NCBI GenBank assembly: GCA_021811305.1
Contig: JAJZPD010000008.1
Location: forward strand, 1-18,577
DNA length: 18,577 bases
From: a bacterium
GTDB lineage: Bacteria > Patescibacteriota > Minisyncoccia > UBA6257 > Colwellbacteraceae
Direction: 5' to 3'
The notes beneath the pieces are model-generated. The model did no database searches and was not told the DNA's origin. It saw only the letters and a program-made list of their open reading frames with translations. The translations under genes were made by a program, and so were the position numbers. This document shows, piece after piece, positions 8,205 to 13,974 of the stretch. Each line of letters begins with the position of its first letter. Position 1 is the first letter of the stretch.

Positions 8205-9412
8205 AACTTGAGAACCTCGACCCGCGCGGATTTTTCTCCGAGGAGAGCGGAACGGATAAGCGCGGCTATCGTCTTCATCTCGCGCTCTTTCAAGCCGCGG
8301 GTAGTCAAGGCTGGCGTCCCCAATCTTACTCCGGAAGGCTTGAAAGGAGAAGAGTCTCCGGGTAGGGAGTTGCGGTTAGCGATTATACCTGCTTTTTCCA
8401 GCAATTTTTCGGCATCCAAGCCATTTAATCCAAGCTTCCGGACGTCGAGCAGAAGAAGGTGGGTATCGGTTCCCCCGCTAGCCAAATCGAAGCCCAGATT
8501 CTTCAGCTCGGTTTCTAGCGCCTTAGCGTTCCTCACCACCTGCGCTGCATATTCTTTAAACTCCGGCCGCGAAGCCTCGTAAAAAGCCTGGGCCTTGGCG
8601 GCGGTTTCGTTGTCGTGCGGCCCGCCTTGCAATCCGGGAAAAACCGCTTTGTCGATCGCCTCCGAAATAAGCAGATCTCCCTCTTTCATTTTTTCGCGCC
8701 GCGAGAAGACGACCGCGCCCCGCGGACCGCGCAGCGTCTTATGAGTAGTTGTCATAACCGCGTGCGCGTAAGGAAAAGGACTGGGATGCACTCCGCCGGC
8801 TACCAGACCGGCGATATGCGAAATGTCGGCGACAAGATAGGCGCCGACCGAATCGGCGATGGCTCGAAACTTCCTGAAGTCCACTTTGCGCGGGTAGGCA
8901 GTGAAGCCACAGACGATAACTTTGGGTTTACTCTCCCTTGCTATCCTGCCGATCTCCTCATAATTCAATCTACCGGTCCGAGCATCGACGCCGTACAAAA
9001 CCGACTTCCAAATCCTGCCGGAAGCGGAAACTACCTGGCCATGGGTCAAGTGCCCCCCGTCGGCCAGCCTCATCCCCATGATCTTCTCCCCCGGCTCGAG
9101 CAGCGCCAAATAAATCGCCAGGTTGGCCGGAGAGCCTGAATACGGCTGGACATTAACCGACCATTTTTTGGAGTTCAATCCGAACAGCTCCAAGGCCCTT
9201 CGCTGAGCCAGTTTCTCCGCCTCGTCCGCCAAAGCGTTGCCCGGATAATAGCGCTTTTCGGGATACCCTTCAGAGTACTTGTTAGTCAAAACCGACCCTA
9301 GGAAATGGCGCACTTCTGGCGATGAAAAGTTTTCGGAAGCGATAAGATCCAACGTCTCTTCCTGCCTCTTTCCTTCTTTTTGTAAAATGCGCTCCAACTC
9401 TCGGTCTATCAT
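8162..9412 (-). CDS. glyA: serine hydroxymethyltransferase
   Basis: 416 residues from the ATG at 9412. The enzyme converts serine and THF to glycine and 5,10-methylene-THF with PLP. Motifs: LDLIASENFSSPEV at the N-terminus, NKYSEGYPEKRYYPGN, ADISHIAGLVAGG, the PLP lysine in TTTHKTLRGPRGAV, and QGGPHDNETAAKAQ. The open frame extends 12 codons further upstream (to 9448), but that stretch contains the TATACT promoter box, and homologs begin near LERILQKE, so 9412 is the better start. The downstream folD begins inside its last 43 bases, a direct metabolic partner. The reading frame is complete and unremarkable. Confidence 0.96.
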   Translation of the reverse strand: MIDRELERILQKEGKRQEETLDLIASENFSSPEVRHFLGSVLTNKYSEGYPEKRYYPGNALADEAEKLAQRRALELFGLNSKKWSVNVQPYSGSPANLAIYLALLEPGEKIMGMRLADGGHLTHGQVVSASGRIWKSVLYGVDARTGRLNYEEIGRIARESKPKVIVCGFTAYPRKVDFRKFRAIADSVGAYLVADISHIAGLVAGGVHPSPFPYAHAVMTTTHKTLRGPRGAVVFSRREKMKEGDLLISEAIDKAVFPGLQGGPHDNETAAKAQAFYEASRPEFKEYAAQVVRNAKALETELKNLGFDLASGGTDTHLLLLDVRKLGLNGLDAEKLLEKAGIIANRNSLPGDSSPFKPSGVRLGTPALTTRGLKEREMKTIAALIRSALLGEKSARVEVLKLCKKFPAKKLLREY

Positions 9413-9431
9413 TATGGATAGAAGTATAGCA
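9412..9431 (-). promoter_or_regulatory. glyA-folD-LCP operon promoter, near-leaderless
   Basis: An extended -10, TGCTATACT, is read on the minus strand (TATACT at 9428-9423), ten bases before the ATG at 9412. No good -35 at 17 bases. The leader would be about 3-4 bases. Confidence 0.55.
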
Positions 9432-9449
9432 CAATCGAGCTGCGGCAAT

Positions 9450-9509
9450 TAAACGCAAAATGAAAAGGGCAAAGCGAAGGACACTTGTGTTTAAAAGCCG
9501 ATAATAGGC
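9450..9509 (-). terminator. weak terminator and half of an R1 spacer
   Basis: After the rhodanese stop the minus strand reads AAGCC-tattatc-GGCTTTTAAA (about 9508-9488), a short hairpin ending in T. The rest (9450-9490) is R1-like purine-rich sequence. Confidence 0.35.
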
Positions 9510-9884
9510 TTACGGCCTAATTCGAATTTCGGGTTTTACGCTTTCAAATTTGTTTCCGGCCGCCTGCCAGCCGGCCAAACCATCGGCGTAATGCTGGACG
9601 TTCTTATAGCCGGCTTTTTCCAGAACTTGTCCGGCCAGCACGCTTGTTTTGCAATCGCGGCTGGCGCAATAAACTATTATTTCCATTTCTTTGTCGGAGG
9701 TAATCTTTTGCGAAAAGTTTTTTAGAAAATAAAGATCGTACGGCAGGCTGATCGAGTGCTGGATGTGCTGCGCGGAGAAACTGGAAGCATCCAAAACATC
9801 TACAAGAAAAAATTTTTCTCCGCCGTTAATTTTGCTATTTAATTCTTCGGTTGAGATTTCTTTCACCTCTTGTTTAAACGTCAA
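9510..9884 (-). CDS. single-domain rhodanese-like sulfurtransferase
   Basis: 124 residues, one rhodanese domain: FFLVDVLDASSFSAQHIQHS, then IIVYCASRDCKTSVLAGQVL with the catalytic Cys73, then AGYKNVQHYADGLAGWQAAG. Such proteins carry a persulfide and pass sulfur to acceptors or detoxify thiosulfate or cyanide. A second cysteine (Cys78) lies inside the active-site loop CASRDCKT, which is unusual and could form a disulfide with Cys73. No signal peptide is seen, so it is cytoplasmic. The start overlaps the end of the upstream FMN split-barrel gene by 11 bases, so the two are translated together. The cysteine desulfurase at the other end of the window is a possible sulfur donor, but it is far away. 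Confidence 0.9.
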   Translation of the reverse strand: MTFKQEVKEISTEELNSKINGGEKFFLVDVLDASSFSAQHIQHSISLPYDLYFLKNFSQKITSDKEMEIIVYCASRDCKTSVLAGQVLEKAGYKNVQHYADGLAGWQAAGNKFESVKPEIRIRP

Positions 9885-10317
9885 TCTGGAGGTACTCCTC
9901 CCGACCTGTCTCAGGGTTAAGGCGCATGTAGCGCAGCCAGCTTATCTTTACCCTGAACACCTGGAGATCCAGTCCGGGAATCTTAAGGAATGAATCGCAG
10001 TAATAGTTTTTTATATCACTTCTCTCTTCCAGCCTCTTCGTGAACTCGCTTAAGTGTTCCTGGGAAGTTTCGGCCCTTCCTTGCATCTGCGCGGTCGCGG
10101 GCGAGTGGTCTCCGCCGACGGCAATGCCGATTTTGCCGTTGTTTTCCAGGTTAACGGATTTCCGGGTATGCTTCCTGGTCGCGAAATAGAAATTAAACTC
10201 GTCGTCCAGGCAATAAAGAACTATGGCCACCTGTGGCTCGCCGTCGGGCGAAAGGGTTGCGACCGAGGCCAGATAGTTGTTCTGTAAAAATTTTTTTGCT
10301 TCTTCTTTCGGCGTCAT
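9874..10317 (-). CDS. pyridoxamine 5'-phosphate oxidase-like FMN split-barrel protein
   Basis: 147 residues. The N-terminal half is typical of the PPOX-like split barrel: NNYLASVATLSPDGEPQVAI, then FNFYFATRKHTRKSVNLENN, and GKIGIAVGGD. These proteins bind FMN or F420 and act as small oxidoreductases or flavin reductases; true PdxH is larger and has a C-terminal PLP segment that is missing here, so pyridoxine synthesis is unlikely. The ATG at 10317 follows an extremely AT-rich leader (10318-10380) in which no single promoter stands out. It overlaps the rhodanese gene by 11 bases, which suggests a redox or sulfur-related pair; that is inference. Confidence 0.85.
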   Translation of the reverse strand: MTPKEEAKKFLQNNYLASVATLSPDGEPQVAIVLYCLDDEFNFYFATRKHTRKSVNLENNGKIGIAVGGDHSPATAQMQGRAETSQEHLSEFTKRLEERSDIKNYYCDSFLKIPGLDLQVFRVKISWLRYMRLNPETGREEYLQIDV

Positions 10318-10390
10318 AAAATATTTTTTATTTATTATTTTAATATCTTTACTTTTAATATTAGCATTAATCTGATCGAAAAATTAGTGG

Positions 10391-10430
10391 ATAAAAGAAA
10401 AGCGGAGCAAGTCGTGTAGACTCACTCCGC
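10391..10430 (-). terminator. terminator of the secreted protein gene
   Basis: Minus strand GCGGAGTGAGTC-tacac-GACTTGCTCCGC followed by TTTTCTTTT. The 12-base stem has two non-canonical positions. Confidence 0.8.
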
Positions 10431-10445
10431 CAAAGAAGATCCGCT

Positions 10446-11006
10446 TCAGCCCTTCTGATTTGGATCGGCGTAGATGACTACGCCACCCTTCATGTTCTGG
10501 GCCGCTTGAAGCCGTTGATCGTCCGCCGTTTGCATCCAGTTGAAGATGCTCACTGGCCAGTAGGCCATACCGTCGATCATGGTCGGACTCGTATAATATT
10601 GTGAGTCCAACTGTATCGCGTAGGCGTAGCTCTTGTAGAACTGGAGGTACCAGTCTTGACCCGCCACGGCCAGAAGGCTATTGCCGCCCGAGTTCAGCAA
10701 GATGGCCATACCGTCGTTTGAGACGACAGAAGATCCTCCGTAGATGCTCAGCGCCTGCTCCAGAGTAGCTGTGTTCAGGTAGACGTTGTTGTTGACGAAG
10801 ACGGGCGCGCCAGCAAGCGTCAGCTGCTGTTGTTCCGGAACTCCGTTCTGGATCGTCACCACTGTTGCAGTGGTATTGCCGACGGTTAGCATGAGCGCTG
10901 GATGCGTCATGACTGTCGGCGCTGGCGATGCCGCAAAGGCGGCTGCCGGAACACTAAACAGAGCCAACACCGAGATCAGGAGCGCGAAGAAGCGGACTCT
11001 CTTCAC
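10446..11006 (-). CDS. secreted protein, copper-amine-oxidase-N-terminal-like fold (tentative)
   Basis: 186 residues from a GTG at 11006, chosen because GGGAGGA lies seven bases upstream; longer in-frame starts up to 11105 have no such site and would bury the signal peptide. Residues 1-25 are a classic Sec signal (MKRVRFFALLISVLALFSVP...AFA, cleavage before ASP). The mature part has PVFVNNNVYLNTATLEQALS, then GMAILLNSGGNSLLAVAGQD, WPVSIFNWMQ, which resembles the repeated beta-alpha unit of the copper amine oxidase N-terminal domain common in secreted Firmicutes proteins. I give this only as a resemblance. The gene has its own promoter-like TTGACA and its own terminator, so it is a single-gene unit. 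Confidence 0.75.
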   Translation of the reverse strand: MKRVRFFALLISVLALFSVPAAAFAASPAPTVMTHPALMLTVGNTTATVVTIQNGVPEQQQLTLAGAPVFVNNNVYLNTATLEQALSIYGGSSVVSNDGMAILLNSGGNSLLAVAGQDWYLQFYKSYAYAIQLDSQYYTSPTMIDGMAYWPVSIFNWMQTADDQRLQAAQNMKGGVVIYADPNQKG

Positions 11007-11064
11007 ACAAATTCCTCCCAAGGAACAAAGTTGGCCGGACAAGATCATCCAAGCCACGAGCTTC

Positions 11065-11093
11065 ATTTGAACATAGAAATACGATTGTGTCAA
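11065..11093 (-). promoter_or_regulatory. putative promoter of the secreted protein gene
   Basis: Exact TTGACA (11093-11088), 17 bases, TCAAAT (11070-11065) on the minus strand. Predicted leader about 50 bases, holding CCAA/TTGG pairing just before the SD. Confidence 0.5.
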
Positions 11094-11105
11094 TAGGGTC
11101 TGCAA

Positions 11106-11137
11106 CTAAAAAGGCCCCGCGCTATCGCGAGGCCCTT
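11106..11137 (-). terminator. terminator of the 11147-11842 gene
   Basis: Minus strand GGGCCTCGCG-atag-CGCGGGGCC then TTTTTAG. Strong GC stem and T run. Confidence 0.85.
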
Positions 11138-11146
11138 ACGCCGTAA

Positions 11147-11842
11147 TTAGGAAGGAACAAATCCGGTGGCTACGCCATAATCGAGGTCGGTTCCGGTATT
11201 CCCTTGGAAGCTCAACCTCAATCCGCCGTTACGGAAACTGATGGTCGGGACATGGTTGAACTTTCCCGAGCTATGGGCTGCCTCGTCCCCCGCGCAGTAG
11301 ATCCACAGATCCTCCCGGCGCGCCAGGCGCTCAGGAAAGAGAAGCAGCATGATCACGACTTCGAAAAGGCCGAGACCGAACTCGCAATGAAACCCCAAGC
11401 TCCTCCTGCTTTTCTCCTCCATTACTTCTGTCGCCTTACGCGCCGATATGTCGCGGTGGCGGCGGCCGGATTGGAATGGAAAGATTAGGAAATCGTTCTC
11501 GGGCTGGATAGCGGATATCCTGTCTAGAGCCCGCTCGCTGCGCTCGCCTCTTCTCAAATGCTCTGGATTTGCCAGCTGATCGAGACAGCGGATGTTTAAC
11601 TCCCACTCGCTAATCTTGGACAGAACCCCAACAATCTTGAAGACTGCGGAGTTGTAATCGGAAGCCAGCAAGTTCCATTTGGGGACGACCAGGATCGATT
11701 CCGCTTCGCTCAACGCCTCCTCACTGAACTTCGGACACGTCGCCTTAGCGTTCTGCAGCTCCGGGATGATCGTCCGCAGCTTATCCAGTTGCCAATCGAT
11801 GCCGGAAACAGAGGGCGCGCAAACGGAAGGAATCGACACCAC
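11147..11842 (-). CDS. uncharacterised protein, apparent Parcubacteria-specific family (EFGLG / CAGDE type)
   Basis: 231 residues, GTG start (11842, or the adjacent GTG at 11839) with AAGGGAG upstream. No named domain. Recognisable blocks are FPFQSGRRHRDISARKATEV (about 122-141), EFGLGLFEVVIMLLLFPERL (about 153-172), LWIYCAGDE (about 177-185) and a Gly/Phe-rich C-terminus, ISFRNGGLRLSFQ to ATGFVPS. From memory, similar blocks (RHRG...EFGLG...HPERL...DCAGDE...GFVP) recur in multi-copy hypothetical proteins of parcubacterial genomes; I cannot check this here. No signal peptide or membrane helix; probably cytoplasmic. Near residues 98-106 a GERSERA stretch is encoded by CGAGCGCAGCGAGC, a low-complexity DNA motif that often inserts in frame. 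The gene is monocistronic with its own terminator. Confidence 0.65.
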   Translation of the reverse strand: MVSIPSVCAPSVSGIDWQLDKLRTIIPELQNAKATCPKFSEEALSEAESILVVPKWNLLASDYNSAVFKIVGVLSKISEWELNIRCLDQLANPEHLRRGERSERALDRISAIQPENDFLIFPFQSGRRHRDISARKATEVMEEKSRRSLGFHCEFGLGLFEVVIMLLLFPERLARREDLWIYCAGDEAAHSSGKFNHVPTISFRNGGLRLSFQGNTGTDLDYGVATGFVPS

Positions 11843-11913
11843 AACTCATTCTCCCTTCTTCAGGTACAACTGAACTTTCTTTTTAAATTAAAAAACTTGC
11901 TTTGTAAACAAAC

Positions 11914-11937
11914 TATCGCACTGCTTACAGTGCGATA
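11914..11937 (-). terminator. hairpin upstream of the 11842 gene
   Basis: A perfect 10-base stem, TATCGCACTG/CAGTGCGATA with a four-base loop (ctta on the plus strand). On the minus strand it is followed by a loosely T-rich stretch. It may back up the terminator at 11943-11978 or insulate the next promoter. Confidence 0.5.
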
Positions 11938-11942
11938 TCCAC

Positions 11943-11978
11943 TTAATGAAACGGCCGCTCGCAAAGCAAGCGGCCGCA
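11943..11978 (-). terminator. terminator of the zinc-ribbon gene
   Basis: CGGCCGCT/AGCGGCCG stem with a nine-base loop, followed on the minus strand by TTTCATT. Strong stem, poor T run. Confidence 0.6.
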
Positions 11979-11996
11979 GGGCAAAGCGCCTATCGA

Positions 11997-12236
11997 TTAG
12001 TAAAAGCGGTACGCTCGAGTGTGACGAAGGTGTCTGCGGGTGTACTGCAAGGATTGGAACGGATCTGCTCCGGTCAGCCGCAGCAGATTACGCACATTGG
12101 CTGGGAGCGCGTCTCGATTACGATCCCCCGCTCCAGTTGGCATGGCAATGCCGCAGGACGGGCAGATATCCCCTTCGTTCAGCTTGGCTCCGCCACAACT
12201 CCGGCAAAGGATTTCCCGCGCGTTTCTGTTGCTCAC
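11997..12236 (-). CDS. small zinc-ribbon protein
   Basis: 79 residues from the GTG at 12236, seven bases after GAGGAGGG; a GTG at 12239 is the alternative. Cys11-x2-Cys14 and Cys25-x2-Cys28 (CRSCGGAKLNEGDICPSCG) form a zinc ribbon like those fused to many regulators or found in RNA- or DNA-binding proteins. The rest is basic, rich in Arg and Tyr (QSLQYTRRHLRHTRAYRF), and has no recognisable domain. The leader of about 50 bases begins with a hairpin (12259-12287) and has CCTCGAGG just before the SD, so the SD could be masked by pairing with CCTC. It has its own promoter and terminator. The function is unknown; nucleic-acid binding is plausible from composition only. Confidence 0.6.
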   Translation of the reverse strand: MSNRNAREILCRSCGGAKLNEGDICPSCGIAMPTGAGDRNRDALPANVRNLLRLTGADPFQSLQYTRRHLRHTRAYRFY

Positions 12237-12258
12237 CACATCACCCTCCTCGAGGATA

Positions 12259-12287
12259 ACCGCTCTTCAGGCGCTAAGAAGAGCAGT
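12259..12287 (-). promoter_or_regulatory. 5' leader hairpin of the zinc-ribbon gene
   Basis: GCTCTTC/GAAGAGC with flanking AAC/GTT, read AACTGCTCTTC...GAAGAGCGGTT on the minus strand. It would be the first structure of the mRNA, just upstream of the SD. Confidence 0.5.
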
Positions 12288-12293
12288 TATTTA

Positions 12294-12321
12294 AAATTAC
12301 ACGATTTTAACATTTCGTCAA
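12294..12321 (-). promoter_or_regulatory. putative promoter of the zinc-ribbon gene
   Basis: TTGACG (12321-12316), 16 bases, TAATTT (12299-12294) on the minus strand. Confidence 0.45.
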
Positions 12322-12342
12322 ATACGCAAGACGCTACGCAAA

Positions 12343-12380
12343 ATAAAAAACAGCCTCGCTAATGCGAGGCCGTTTTTTAT
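12343..12380. terminator. bidirectional terminator
   Basis: GCCTCGC-taat-GCGAGGC (12353-12370) with A run on the left and T run on the right, so it works on both strands. It ends the small membrane protein gene on the minus strand. Confidence 0.85.
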
Positions 12381-12387
12381 AGAGGGA

Positions 12388-12543
12388 TTAAGACTTCTTT
12401 TTCTCCAAAGCCGCCCAGGCCGCCAAGATGACGATTACGGCGCCCACGATAACGAATCTTAAAACGTGCCCTCCTGAGAAAGCAAAAACGATTACCAGCA
12501 AACCAAGTAAAACGTTGGCCCACTGCTTCCAATCAAACTTCAT
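12388..12543 (-). CDS. 51-residue membrane protein, SPW-repeat-like
   Basis: Reads MKFDWKQWANVLLGLLVIVF, a short loop AFSGGHVL, RFVIVGAVIVILAAWAAL and a basic tail EKKKS: two membrane helices joined by a short turn. The W..W.N.LLG start and the second-helix VIVGAVIVILA pattern resemble a single SPW repeat, a small membrane module of unknown function. An extended -10 (TGTTATAAT) lies about 37 bases before the ATG. No SD is visible. The bidirectional terminator at 12343-12380 follows directly, so it is a single-gene unit. Short but convincing because promoter, start, hydrophobic pattern and terminator agree. Confidence 0.75.
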   Translation of the reverse strand: MKFDWKQWANVLLGLLVIVFAFSGGHVLRFVIVGAVIVILAAWAALEKKKS

Positions 12544-12579
12544 TGCGCTTATATTCTTTGTTTTTTCGGCCTTCGTTTA

Positions 12580-12588
12580 ATTATAACA
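12580..12588 (-). promoter_or_regulatory. extended -10 promoter of the small membrane protein
   Basis: TGTTATAAT on the minus strand (TATAAT at 12585-12580). No clear -35. Confidence 0.55.
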
Positions 12589-12599
12589 AATTAAAGACA

Positions 12600-13008
12600 A
12601 CTTGTATTAAAAGAATTGAGGCCGTTAAGCGGTTGCTTAGCGGCCTCATGGATAGAAAGAAGGAACAAAAAAATGGAAATGAGAAAGGGAAAAAATAAAG
12701 ACGGTCGCCGCGGAATCGCAGCATGCAGTGATAGAAAAAGGACTGCAACCCTGCGGCGACGATGAACCAAACGGACGTCGGCTGCGCTCAACCCCATTAA
12801 AGTAATGGAATCGATGATGGTTGGCGCAAGCGCGGCATCCGCGGGGCCCGCGATCGGAGTAATTAGTAGTAGGAGTGGAAGCCGATGGTATGTCGTCTCA
12901 TATCTCACTTTCCTCTCTCTTCCAAGTTTGGAAGGTGCGGCTAGGTTAGTCCTTTCCTTTGGGAGCCGGCTGGCATGGCAGCCAACTCCCTCTGGAAGAC
13001 CAACGTTT
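12600..13008 (-). ncRNA. candidate structured transcript of unknown identity
   Basis: The 613 bases between the small membrane protein and the TTG-start gene hold no convincing protein. Instead helices follow each other: 12618-12647 (13-base stem), 12704-12760 (GTCGCCGC/GCGGCGAC around TGCAGT/ACTGCA), about 12784-12826 (GCGC..CAACC/GGTTGGCGC enclosing CCATTA/TAATGG), 12843-12853 (CGCGG/CCGCG), 12852-12887 (ATCGG/CCGAT), 12929-12942 (TTCCAA/TTGGAA) and 12961-12990 (12-base stem). In the last, two positions pair only as G-U on the minus strand, which favours a minus transcript; in the first the wobble favours the plus strand. A TTGACA promoter lies at its upstream edge. It does not contain the conserved sequences of tmRNA, RNase P RNA or SRP RNA as I know them. 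A minus-strand frame (12591-13022) is open but ends inside the hairpin. Confidence 0.35.
12673..12765 (+). CDS. possible 30-residue basic peptide
   Basis: AAGGAA lies eight bases before an ATG opening MEMRKGKNKDGRRGIAACSD and ten more residues ending in RRR. It is very basic. It overlaps the strong hairpin at 12704-12760, so the frame may be chance. No promoter is evident on this strand. Confidence 0.2.
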   Translation: MEMRKGKNKDGRRGIAACSDRKRTATLRRR

Positions 13009-13040
13009 ATAATAAACCACATGTTGACTAATTTGTCAAC
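13009..13040 (-). promoter_or_regulatory. TTGACA promoter inside a GTTGAC-N6-GTCAAC palindrome
   Basis: Perfect inverted repeat GTTGAC-taattt-GTCAAC (13023-13040). On the minus strand it contains TTGACA (13039-13034), followed by TTTATT at 17 bases or TATTAT at 19. A palindrome over a -35 box is a typical operator position. Confidence 0.5.
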
Positions 13041-13157
13041 ACTGGAAGGTTGTCGGGTTTTACGTTGAAGACGCTTGCTTCGCAGTCAAAAAGTATGATA
13101 ACTTAATGCCCATAACCTGTACCGTATCGTTCCGAATAAGTTCGAGGAGGGGATTGT

Positions 13158-13622
13158 TTGTCCAGTACCGCCCAGGCGCCGGCGAGAACGAAATGCCTTC
13201 AGATGTTTTTTGTGGTGACGATGGACTCAATTTACCAAGTTCGGCATTTGGGTGACCGCGCCGTGGCTAAGAAAATCGTCTGTAAGAAGATGGCACAAAA
13301 CTCCATACCGGTCGGGGAAATCCTCCCCAATGGAACCCATGTCGCCATCGGCGAGCAAATCACAGCATATCAACCAAAGATCGACGAGCGTCGCTTCGAG
13401 CTGCTGACGAAAAAGCATCTCGGCGGACAGACATCAGCCATCGTCGGCCTCTTCTTTTCAAAGCAGCGCGCGGAGGCATGCTTTCGCTGGGAAGACAAGA
13501 CTTTCTACGACGCCAGGTGGATGTGCGAAACCAACAAGGTGTTGAGCGCAATCGGCGAAGATCACCCGACCGTTTACATCTACCGCATTCCCGGGATAAC
13601 AGCCCCCTCCCACAACTACTAG
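13158..13622 (+). CDS. uncharacterised protein, TTG start
   Basis: 154 residues. The TTG at 13158 is chosen because GAGGAGGGG lies directly upstream with seven bases between GGAGG and the codon; a short CGAA/TTCG hairpin precedes the SD. I do not recognise the family. It looks soluble and alpha/beta, with MDSIYQVRHLGDRAVAKKIV, GEILPNGTHVAIGEQITAYQ, EACFRWEDKTFYDARWMCET and HPTVYIYRIPGI; four cysteines are spread without a metal-site pattern. It has no signal peptide or membrane helix. A strong intrinsic terminator follows the stop at once, so it is an independent unit. The start style matches the other orphan genes of 10446-14673. Confidence 0.65.
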   Translation: MSSTAQAPARTKCLQMFFVVTMDSIYQVRHLGDRAVAKKIVCKKMAQNSIPVGEILPNGTHVAIGEQITAYQPKIDERRFELLTKKHLGGQTSAIVGLFFSKQRAEACFRWEDKTFYDARWMCETNKVLSAIGEDHPTVYIYRIPGITAPSHNY

Positions 13623-13629
13623 ACAATGC

Positions 13630-13664
13630 ACCGCCTTAGCCTATCCGGCTCGGGCGGTTTTTTT
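13630..13664 (+). terminator. terminator of the 13158-13622 gene
   Basis: ACCGCC-tt-AGCC-tatcc-GGCT-cg-GGCGGT followed by seven T. Confidence 0.85.
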
Positions 13665-13725
13665 ATTTTCATCTACAACTCCTCGTCGCTTGTGGCGGGG
13701 ATATACAGAAATAGTAGATGAAAAT
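13665..13725. repeat. 61-bp stem-loop with perfect 12-bp terminal inverted repeat
   Basis: ATTTTCATCTAC (13665-13676) is exactly inverted as GTAGATGAAAAT (13714-13725). The inside has a further GC hairpin (CCTCGTCGC/GGCGGGG, imperfect). It directly follows the terminator and precedes a tandem palindrome. Confidence 0.75.
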
Positions 13726-13775
13726 ATCCTGAGCCGCGTCGAAGGATTGAAAATCCTGAGCCGCGTCGAAGGATT
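13726..13775. repeat. two tandem copies of a 23-bp palindromic intergenic repeat
   Basis: The unit ATCCTGAGCCGCG-TCGAAGGATT occurs exactly at 13726-13748 and 13753-13775, separated by gaaa. Each copy has ATCCT/AGGAT ends. It resembles the widespread TCCTGAGC...TCGAAGGA intergenic palindrome seen in many unrelated bacteria (established by recall). Confidence 0.8.
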
Positions 13776-13788
13776 ACCGTAAACAGAT

Positions 13789-13974
13789 GGGAGGCATGAG
13801 GGAATCTCACAAAATTTCTGCGAGAAATTTTCTAAAACCACTCGGTTTTAGTTCCGCCAGCTGGTGGATCCTCCACGGGAGCATTCCGCTGCCCCGACCC
13901 TCTTCGGGTTTGATTCCTCTTGTTAAATTAAAAAAGAAGCTGTCCCACGCTAAACGCGGGACAGCTTCTTTTTT
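13789..13974 (-). repeat. tRNA-His-associated palindromic element (element A)
   Basis: The 18 bases at 13789-13806 (gggaggcatgagggaatc) copy exactly 13977-13994, the 3' end of the adjacent tRNA-His from T-loop to acceptor end. Between the copies: an AT hairpin (AAAATTT..AAATTTT), a CTAAAACC/GGTTTTAG hairpin, a GC hairpin, then GGGTTTGATTCC, which mirrors the T-loop in the opposite direction, and finally the tRNA terminator. Core 13807-13911 lies between inverted GGAATC and GATTCC. The same order recurs at 14751-14917. Confidence 0.7.
13931..13973 (-). terminator. tRNA-His terminator (bidirectional)
   Basis: 13-base perfect stem AAGAAGCTGTCCC/GGGACAGCTTCTT with T runs on both strands. Confidence 0.9.

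Noticed and set aside
11520..11550. GCTCGCTGCGCTCGC motif as a separate mobile palindrome
   Set aside because: It lies in frame inside the 11147-11842 gene and is too short and simple to separate from ordinary coding sequence; noted in that gene's entry only.
12600..13008. tmRNA, RNase P RNA or SRP RNA
   Set aside because: No TTCGATTC T-arm (tmRNA), no GAGGAAAGTCC or matching 3' conserved region (RNase P; only a partial GAGGAAAGTGAG is present), and no GGAAGGAAGCAG-type SRP loop.
12591..13022. Open frame of 143 codons on the minus strand with a hydrophobic stretch
   Set aside because: Its first codon lies inside the predicted promoter, no SD fits any internal start (GTG at 12908 directly abuts the purine run), it is rich in Arg-Arg and Leu runs typical of GC-rich hairpins read as codons, and it ends inside a terminator-like hairpin. 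Treated as possible ncRNA instead, at low confidence.
13665..13775. CRISPR array
   Set aside because: Only two 23-base units, separated by four bases, themselves palindromic, and no cas gene nearby.
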